Source: Ostrinia nubilalis
Taxonomy: Eukaryota; Arthropoda; Insecta; Lepidoptera; Crambidae
Direction of reading: 5' to 3'
Assembly (NCBI RefSeq): GCF_963855985.1
Contig: NC_087090.1
Span: forward strand, 13,328,501-13,392,500
Length of the DNA stretch: 64,000 nucleotides
Part shown: positions 56,868-64,000 of the stretch, piece by piece
How the letters are laid out: the number at the start of each line of letters is the position of its first letter
Position numbering within the stretch: the stretch's first letter is position 1
The notes under the pieces: model-generated
The model's database searches: none
What the model was told of the DNA's origin: nothing
Seen by the model: only the letters and a program-made list of their open reading frames with translations
Translations under genes and position numbers: made by a program

Positions 56868-57367
56868 TGCTGCTTTTGAAGGTGTAGAATCCCAGGTAAA
56901 GTGTCAAAAGAAGCGGAGATGTGTATGAATCAACGTGTGAAAGCAAAAATCCGAAAACGCGTGCTTTTATAGGGGTAAATAGGCCGCAACTCGCGACGTA
57001 TCAAACAGTTGATACATGTCTTTTTCGTTACTTCTTCACATCAGCCGGGATATCTTTTTAAATACTGGTGTGATTTAAATGAATTTGGTATCAATTTAAA
57101 GATAAAAGTTTAATCTTTAAAATGGTGTCACTTTTTTTGTTACTAACAAATTCGTTAGTACACAAGATCGCGTGGAAACAACTTCATGTAAGTGATTCCA
57201 TACTTTTGCTCGCGAGTGTAGTTGCAAAATATCAGCTATTAAACTTTACAAGAAGCCGTTTACTTTACATTACTTTGTTACCAATCCGAAAATGTACTTA
57301 CTGTGGCGAATGACTTAACTCAGAAAAGACAAAATGGCTACTATAGATTTCAGGAGCATAATATAGA

Positions 57368-57612
57368 ACACCGCGTCCGTGTCACTATGTGCGCATATAT
57401 ACACAAGTAGGCACCTACGTTTTATTTTAGATTTCAGGATCATTATAAAGGTATATGTATACCTAATCGCTAATCTCTTATGATTTGAAGACCTCATTAG
57501 AACGGGCAGGACGGAGAAGCGCACCGCGTCCGTAAGTACCTAGTACTATGTGCCGTGTGTCACTATGTGCGCTCTACATAAGTGCCTAGCCTACGCTTTA
57601 CTTTAGATTTCT
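57368..57612 (+). repeat. Imperfect direct duplication
   Basis: Segments 57368-57436 and about 57520-57612 share CACCGCGTCCG, GTGTCACTATGTGCGC, TACA(C/T)AAGT and the TTTATTTTAGATTTC / TTTACTTTAGATTTC block. Spacing is about 155 bp. No transposon signature; probably a local duplication. Confidence 0.6.
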
Positions 57613-60600
57613 TATTTATATCAACAGAACTGTAGAATTAGAAGACATCTGAATAACGTTTGCTAAACTTTTCTTTAAACCAATATGAATATTTGTGATT
57701 GGACCTAGAAAGTTCTTGTTTCATTTTATCACCTTGAATTCGGAATAGAAATGAAAACAGTTTTCACATGAGATTTCTATTTTCATGTAGGTAGACTGTA
57801 ACAACAGAAGTCTAAGATGGAAAACTTACTCTATAAATGGATTCGTTAAATAACTCCAATCAATAACTCTCGTTTCATATTAGAGTAAGTAAGCTGCATG
57901 AAATGCTTTAATTTAGTTTCACAAAATAACATTACGATAATGAGCTACCTATCTCAAAAACAAGTTTCTTATTTCATTCATCTGTTTCACTAACTGAAAA
58001 ACCCTAATACTTTCGCACCCAATATTTTAGATGGAGGTTATACAGTTTCAACACTGAATTCCTGGCACCAAGACCCAGCGGTACCCGGATCATGTATCAC
58101 GCCCGCGGTCCCGTGCTATCGGCTAATTATCATAATTAATTAGTGCCCGCGCGCAGACAGGCTGAATGGAGGATTGATGCCGTGACGTATCGCCGCCATT
58201 AGTTCAGAGTATCGCCGTGTATTTTTAAATCGGGCTTTAGTGGGTTTGGGATTCCGTATTTGGCCACAAAATGGAGCTAGAACAAGCAAACTAGCTTATG
58301 ACAAACATAAATGTAGTTTTTTTCTGATAAGCATGTCTAGATGCTTTAAAAAATACTCGTTTATGCTTAGACGCCATTGTTTCAAAAAACACATGTCATT
58401 ATGCTGACACGGAGTGGAAATTTTAATTGGGCGCATAGTTGACTGAATTTTCCTCATTTTCACTATTTTTTAAACTTATTCCGAACTCTGTTTAAACTTT
58501 TCATTCTGAGCTATTGCAAATCTTTATAGAGAGCATCTCCTTAAATCACATACTCGTATGCTTTCTACAATTATCCAGTAGGTATCTAATCAATCGTAAT
58601 GAAAAGTGTTTATATTTTTATTCGGAAAAGTTACGGAACATCCAACCCTACTTTTTAACACGCTTGCCGTTTGCTTTTTTGTTACCGCCGCGGTATCAGA
58701 ACGTTATCAATCATTCTAACGTAGGTACTACAAGCATGTACCGAAATCTTTGTTCTTGCCCCGTTACCTACTCTAATGCACGATTGTTATACCTACTAAT
58801 GTCTACTAATTTACTGTTTTAACTGTTGTTAATCCTAATTAACTCAATATGTAGATCTGAAATCATCGAAATCAATCATGATCTGCTGTCATACAAATAA
58901 TGTTTTTTTTATTTTCTGGTGAATCCTTTCATCGGAATAAAAAAAACCGTTGTGGTTAAAAATCAATGCAGATTTCAGGTCACTTTGGGCATTAACTTGG
59001 ATCGTGTCAAAATAATTATATAAAGTAAGAATTTGTAAGCATGTACGAAGGAGCCGTGTATGCAAGCTATACTGTCAACCAATGACTTGATAGCTTAGGT
59101 AATCAAGTTTTGTAGGCACTGACTGAATAATTTGCCCATGTCATTAAGTATTTTGATTACAATTCATTGATTGGCTTCCATGTTTGATTAATATTTACTG
59201 CTCATGTAGCACATAATCAACCTGCTAGCATTTAAACCATATTAGGACCTATATTATGCTCTTTATTTTGGTAACTTCGATTGGATACAATACATATTAT
59301 TCGTATACTAAAACTTAAATATTATTTTACGCTGTAGTTTTAGTAAATATATGAACTTGAGGAGTTATTTCTCTATAACTATTTACAATCCTCTGCATCA
59401 AGCTGCATGAAAATAAAGGTACGTAACTTTATATTTACAGTATAATGACGTCATTCACCCCTTGATGATTTTTCCCGATCCATCATTAAGTAACGGTCAA
59501 TCGCAGTTATAAAAAACTACAAATAACTACTCTTACTGATCCTCGAGGGTTTCCAAATGCGCAGGAGGTCGGAGGTCGATCTGTGAGGCAATCAGCGCAC
59601 GAGTGCTTCTGAAGGGCCGCGTGCCCTCCCTGCACTAATTGTGGTAGCACTCATTACTGCGTTGTGGCTACTAAAGGGTTGTGAAATGTGCGTTAAAGCT
59701 GCGGGGTGTTGAAAATAAGATTTGCGGAGTTTTTTTGGAGGTATCGTGAAAAAGAAAAAACAATAAGTTAGATAGGTAATGACTCACCATTGGATTGGTT
59801 GACTATGTGATCCAGCAGTGATGATTATGATAGTAGACGATTGGATCTTATCAAAGGTTAAATATTTCAACTGGTAGATAGTGTTTTACGTGGTTTGATG
59901 GATATTAATCTCACTCAGGGGCGTGATATCTATGGTAGAGTCAGCTTGCCCTGAAGATGCCTTGAAAGCCTTAGTAGTTCCTGCCTAGTGACTCTAAGCC
60001 TAGAATTAGCCTAAGGGACACCTAAGTAAATATACCACTGAGAAATAAAGCGATGAGGTGCCAATTTACATAGCCTAATTTACGAGTAAACTACAAACAT
60101 TTTGTATCCTTCATCTTCACACTTTTCATTAACTCTGACGTACACATACGTTATTTGAACTTTATTTGTTTCAGCATGTTTAATATAATAAATTAATACT
60201 TAATAACGTTATAATTACATGCAACCTCCAAATGAAGTGAACGAGTGTTGTTGAGAGCGCGCGTGGCAGCCGCCCACGCATTGCCAATTGCGGTCGAACT
60301 GCTCTTGAACGCGCTTCCCCTTGCCCTACAAGGGCTAGTCATTTGCATTGTGGTGCAAATAGGAACTAGAATTTGTGAGAAAGATTGTATTTTTCTAATT
60401 TCGTTTTAAATTGAACTAAATACGAACGAAACGAAAAACTTGTAACACTTGAAGGATGTGCCACAAACGTAAAACATCAAGTTAAATACTGTTGCATTTT
60501 ACGTAGGTAATTGTAAAAGATGCTAATTTGCAATAAAAATCTCGGTTTTTCTATCGCCTGGTTCTTCTAAAAGATGTGACTTGTAATGGTCAGTTCACTT

Positions 60601-62309
60601 GACTGTACTCATTTCTTGTAAATAGGAACCTAGTTTTGTACGTTTACCTACGTTACATGTAATTAAGTTCCGGGAAATCCCCAGACTTTCCTACCTTTGT
60701 ATAATATTAAACTGTAAATTGAAAACCAATTTCCAGATTGCCATCAAATGCACACATCATTGAAATAAAACCTCGTTACTCAGAAGCTATTTAATTTATT
60801 TCAATAATCGCAAATGTAAATGTAAAAACGAAACGTCATGTCAGCTGATTTGAAGGCTTTTAGCGTAAACAGGCCGCTAATGAAAATGTAAACTTAAAAT
60901 GGAAAGAAGGTAGAAATGATTAATCGTGGGCGGATATTGCGGGCGAGTCGAGTCATGGACTAGGCACAGAGTGACACCACCTGGTTTGCTGGTCGAAGGT
61001 AACGAGGCTACGGGGATTTGGAAGGCTATATTGCTGTATTAATCAATTTGTTAACTGAGGATCGATTCTTATATTGAACAGCTGTTTGTTATCCTTTTGC
61101 CTTTCCTTAGATGGTTGTTTGATATTTGGGAGCTATGGCTTTTGAGTCGAAAAAAAATAACAGTAGCAACCGGATACCGGACAGACTTGGGTCTAGTATT
61201 TTCAATTGATTTTAATTTAAAAAATGTGATGTTATAAAACACAAAATTTCCACTGTCATCTTTCAAGATAACCATTTATACGACATTAGCGTTTCTATCG
61301 AAACTACAAGTAAAACCACTGGTACATGAATAGCTACAAATTAACACATTAATTTTCCCGAAACTCATTGAACCCTTACCGATATTAGCACAAGATTTGT
61401 TGAACAAATCCGATATTTTCCACTCTGTCGTCAAATGAGTGAGAGTGACCGCCCCTCCTTGAGCCTCCGTCGATTAACCGACCATGTATTTATTTAGGGC
61501 CCGACCTTAATGTGCCCAGTGAAAAATGACGCCGGACAGGCCTTAAATATGTACATACGTAATTCGCCCGCAAGACTCCTCCTAATGTTTCCGCGGACTG
61601 TACTACGATTGAGATGAGAAGATACTTGCTTTGTATTTTTTGTGCTTAAAAATGTGTACTCGTATTACACTTAAACCTTATGCTAATGATACTTTACAAA
61701 TGAGATCAATAATGTTTAATCATAATTGACAAGTTGCTGAAAAATCTATTGGTACTTACTCGTTCTTCAAGATGCTTTGCGCCATTTTATAAAAAATGCT
61801 AAATAGAAAAGTGGAAGGTAAATAAATAATTATGCTAGAAAATGCTTAGATCAAAAGTGCTTGGTAAATGTGCTGGAAAACTTTAAATATAAAATAATAT
61901 TTGGTAGTATAATATACAATGTACAATTTTGTTATCGTTACACCATAAAGGTGTGGGTTATAGGGGTGAATATCAACAAACTCGTTTTTTGCCTAATTCC
62001 GGTGGCGAATTTTAATTTCCACTTTCCAAAACTTTTTTGTGGCAGAAATAATAGTAAATAACTTGTATTATTCAATGATATGGTAGAGATCAAAATATTA
62101 TTAATACTTCTCGAGATATGTCAATTTGAAATTATCAAGAGCCACCGAAATTGTATTTGAGGCACCGGAATTAAGAACCAATCCACCGAAATTTATTTAT
62201 ACAGCGGACTTCGGAATGTTACGGATGATTGTCTCAAATTACTTATTTAAGTGTAATCAATTAAGTATTATTATCCAGTAAAGATGTTTATAATTAAAAA
62301 CAATATTCA
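57613..62309. other. Long non-coding stretch with small islands
   Basis: No gene recognised over 4.7 kb. GC-richer islands are at 58070-58240 (GGCTAATTATCATAATTAAT and TAGTGCCCGCGCGCAGAC: overlapping homeodomain TAATTA sites next to a GC block), 59560-59640, 60225-60340 and 61435-61600. On the reverse strand at 61785-61755 an ATG in good context (AAAATGGCGCAAAGC) runs 29 nt to a consensus donor (ACGA/GTAAGTACC), a possible but unproven small first coding exon. Frames at 58514-58822 and 61861-62061 are featureless. Confidence 0.35.
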
Positions 62310-63166
62310 GGCCTGTGTTGTGACCCTAAAAAAGCATCAAATCTTCCCACGTGAGTCGTAATAGCCGACTAAGGAATCAAAATACTGGAGGGTGGGCTGC
62401 AGCATCTTTCCGGGTATTATACTACCATACTGAAATAAAATAAAATAAAATACTGGAACTACCAACCAGCCTGCTAAGCATGGTGATAACGGCAAAATCC
62501 CTCCATAGAGAACAAATCCAAAACTTTCTGGCTCTAGCCGCCAACAGCCCCGTTATTCTAGAGTCATCACAAAGACATCATACATGACCCTCAAACCCAG
62601 AAACCAACTCTAGTCCCAGGAGGGCGACCAACTGCCCCAGGTTGGTGTTAGGTTTATCTTCCATAAGTAAAAATATTGGTCCAGGCTAGCCAAGTTTTCA
62701 TGATGGTATCATACCTATCCTATACTCAGAATTACGCAACTAATTATTCGCTAAAGACCATGCGAACTGGAGATTAAGTATGAAGATATTTCTAGATCTA
62801 TACCAGCTACTGAACTAACACATTACATATTTGTGACAGGGTAATTTAACGGAACACTATGCAAACCTAGCGACAATGAGCTAGATGAAAGTATTACAAT
62901 TAAGAAACGGAGGACTAAATCCAGCCAGCCTCATAGAGAGAGAAGGCCTAGCAAAAGATGCCAGAACTGTAAAAGCGTACTGAGCTGCACCCTAATAGTA
63001 CTGCAAAAATCAAAATGTAGTAATCATTTTTAGACGAACAGGCAATTTAATCACATTTGCATTCTCCGATCACCACACAGCTTATGACCGCAGTCTATGA
63101 AGGAACACTATCTGCGGTTGCGATCCTCATCAGTGAGGGACCGAGGAAGAAGAAGAAGTCATCACC
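62310..63166 (+). repeat. Decayed retroposon-like composite with GAA tail
   Basis: Words such as CCCACGTGAGTCGTAATAGC, CGACTAAGGAATCAAAATAC and GGAGGGTGGGC near 62349-62399, and TCATCAGTGAGGGACCGAGG followed by AAGAAGAAGAAG near 63128-63158, are familiar from lepidopteran LINE 3' regions. A (AAAAT)n run sits at 62432-62452. Borders and target duplication cannot be set, and more than one element may be involved. Confidence 0.4.
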
Positions 63167-64000
63167 GAAATAGAAGAATGCCGAATAAAAGATGCTCAAA
63201 AGCTGTCGACTGATGAAGCCTAAGCCACGACCAGTGCCAATCCAGCTCCAAAGCCCCACGAATTTTCATCTCGAGTGGCAGAATAGATTGCAACCTACGA
63301 GACTAGGGAAATTTTAGCTGTTTCAGGACTATTCTCATCTGTTTTTAAGATTCTGCTTAGTATCGATGTATAAATAGCTATCCAAGTCCTCACGCTGATA
63401 CAAAGTGTATTATAGAGACGATTTTTTTGTAATAAATCGAAAGTATGTATTTGCGAGGACCAAATTGAATATACCAACATGAATAACGAGGATAGCAGAA
63501 CCATTTTGGTAAATGCCTAAGCTGCTAGGAGAGATTAAGAAGCACTACTAGTAATTAGGCTGAAGATCGAGATTATTCCGACACTTTAGCGAAGATATCC
63601 TAGACTTTAGTTTGAGTGAGATTAGAATGCCCTATTAAAAACAACAAGGTATGTACCAGGAGATAATGAAATCACAACTGAGCTTATGAAATCAGATGGA
63701 ATGCTAGTACTAAAGTTCTCTTAAATACCACCATGTTTATTGGTCGATAAACCAAAAAATAAGACATGGTGGTGGTGCTAGAGACTGGAATGGAATGGAC
63801 GTTGGCGATGGTCCAGAGTCAGGTGAGGCAGCTTTTTCCTGAAACATCCAGTCTCCCAGACAACCTCATTTTCGAAAAGACGTTTGTAATACTACGTACA
63901 TATTTAATGCTGCGTCAAATTATGCAGAAGACTGAGGACTATAATCAGTCATTATTATTGGCCTTTTTGTACCTTCTTCGATTCGGTCAAGACCTGGGCT
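63167..64000. other. Non-coding end of window, with a hairpin at 63727-63776
   Basis: ACCACCATGT and ACATGGTGGT flank an inner TTGGT/AACCAA pair, giving a bulged stem-loop of about 50 nt at 63727-63776. It is short for a pre-miRNA. No gene recognised; the 69-codon reverse frame at 63295-63504 has no features. Confidence 0.35.

Larger units (their letters stand above)
55586..57218. mobile_element. Tc1-like foldback element: two 5' ends head to head
   Basis: CACTCGCGAGCAAAACTATG and its near complement form the termini, flanked by TA (55584-55585 and 57219-57220). Two arms of about 741 bp (55586-56326 and 56478-57218) are almost identical inverted repeats around a 151-bp spacer that is not part of the arm. 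Each arm holds the 5' terminal repeat, a leader and the N-terminal part of a Tc1-like transposase. The intact termini and target dinucleotide indicate that the foldback itself transposed, using transposase from elsewhere. Confidence 0.9.

Noticed and set aside
63727..63776. Stem-loop as a pre-miRNA
   Set aside because: The stem is short and bulged (about 50 nt in all) and no known insect miRNA seed was recognised.

Overview
The window looks like 64 kb of AT-rich nuclear DNA from a moth or butterfly (Lepidoptera), probably intergenic or deep inside a large intron. Three things point to this. No long intact coding region is present. Most recognisable sequence belongs to repeat families I know from lepidopteran genomes: TWA-flanked MITEs with 'GTTGCACCA' or 'CGCCCGTATTCACAAAC' ends, a 'CCAGCAGTGGACG...GGCTGAAA' retroposon with GAAC or GATG tails, a tRNA-headed SINE with a TTA tail, a Helitron-like element ending CTAG/T, and a repeat bounded by 'GGGTTCCGTACC' and 'CTTGGCCGG'. 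Short CpG-containing, GC-richer islands also alternate with AT-rich DNA, as is common around developmental regulators. The order-level assignment is inference from memory of these families; no database was searched.

Layout. 1-15.5 kb: mostly unique DNA with a triple-CCAAT promoter-like island (2.7 kb), a G-quadruplex-prone tract (3.4 kb), two MITEs and three retroposon fragments. 15.5-17.3 kb: an exactly 1000-bp element with long, internally repetitive inverted ends and a 10-bp target duplication, carrying a LINE/SINE tail. 17.3-22 kb: unique DNA with a GC-rich island at 19-19.7 kb. 22-23.1 kb: a 1.1-kb near-perfect palindrome (foldback element) broken by a 52-bp retroposon insertion. 23-32.5 kb: MITEs, a 35-bp near-perfect palindrome, a duplicated GC-rich module with a third diverged copy, and a 1.6-kb interspersed repeat containing a TA-flanked element. 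34-37.4 kb: a local tandem duplication whose middle copy received a SINE/LINE cluster and a 5'-truncated, frameshifted Jockey-like LINE with a perfect 12-bp target duplication. 39.2 kb: the best host exon candidate. 40.3-40.7 kb: a promoter-like island with a strong splice donor. 44.3-44.8 kb: a 142-codon ORF beside a CGAT-motif cluster. 45.8-46.1 kb: Helitron-like element. 50.7-51.2 and 52.5-53.5 kb: two local tandem arrays, the second with a LINE 3' end inserted. 55.6-57.2 kb: a complete TA-flanked foldback made of two head-to-head 5' ends of a Tc1-like transposon. 57-64 kb: mainly unique AT-rich DNA and a decayed repeat.

No operon, CRISPR array, rRNA or functional tRNA gene is present. The main content is a record of transposition: several insertions can be polarised because an uninserted paralogous copy lies next door. 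The gene-related candidates (exon at 39.2 kb, ORF at 44.3 kb, promoter-like islands) are unproven and need transcript or comparative data.
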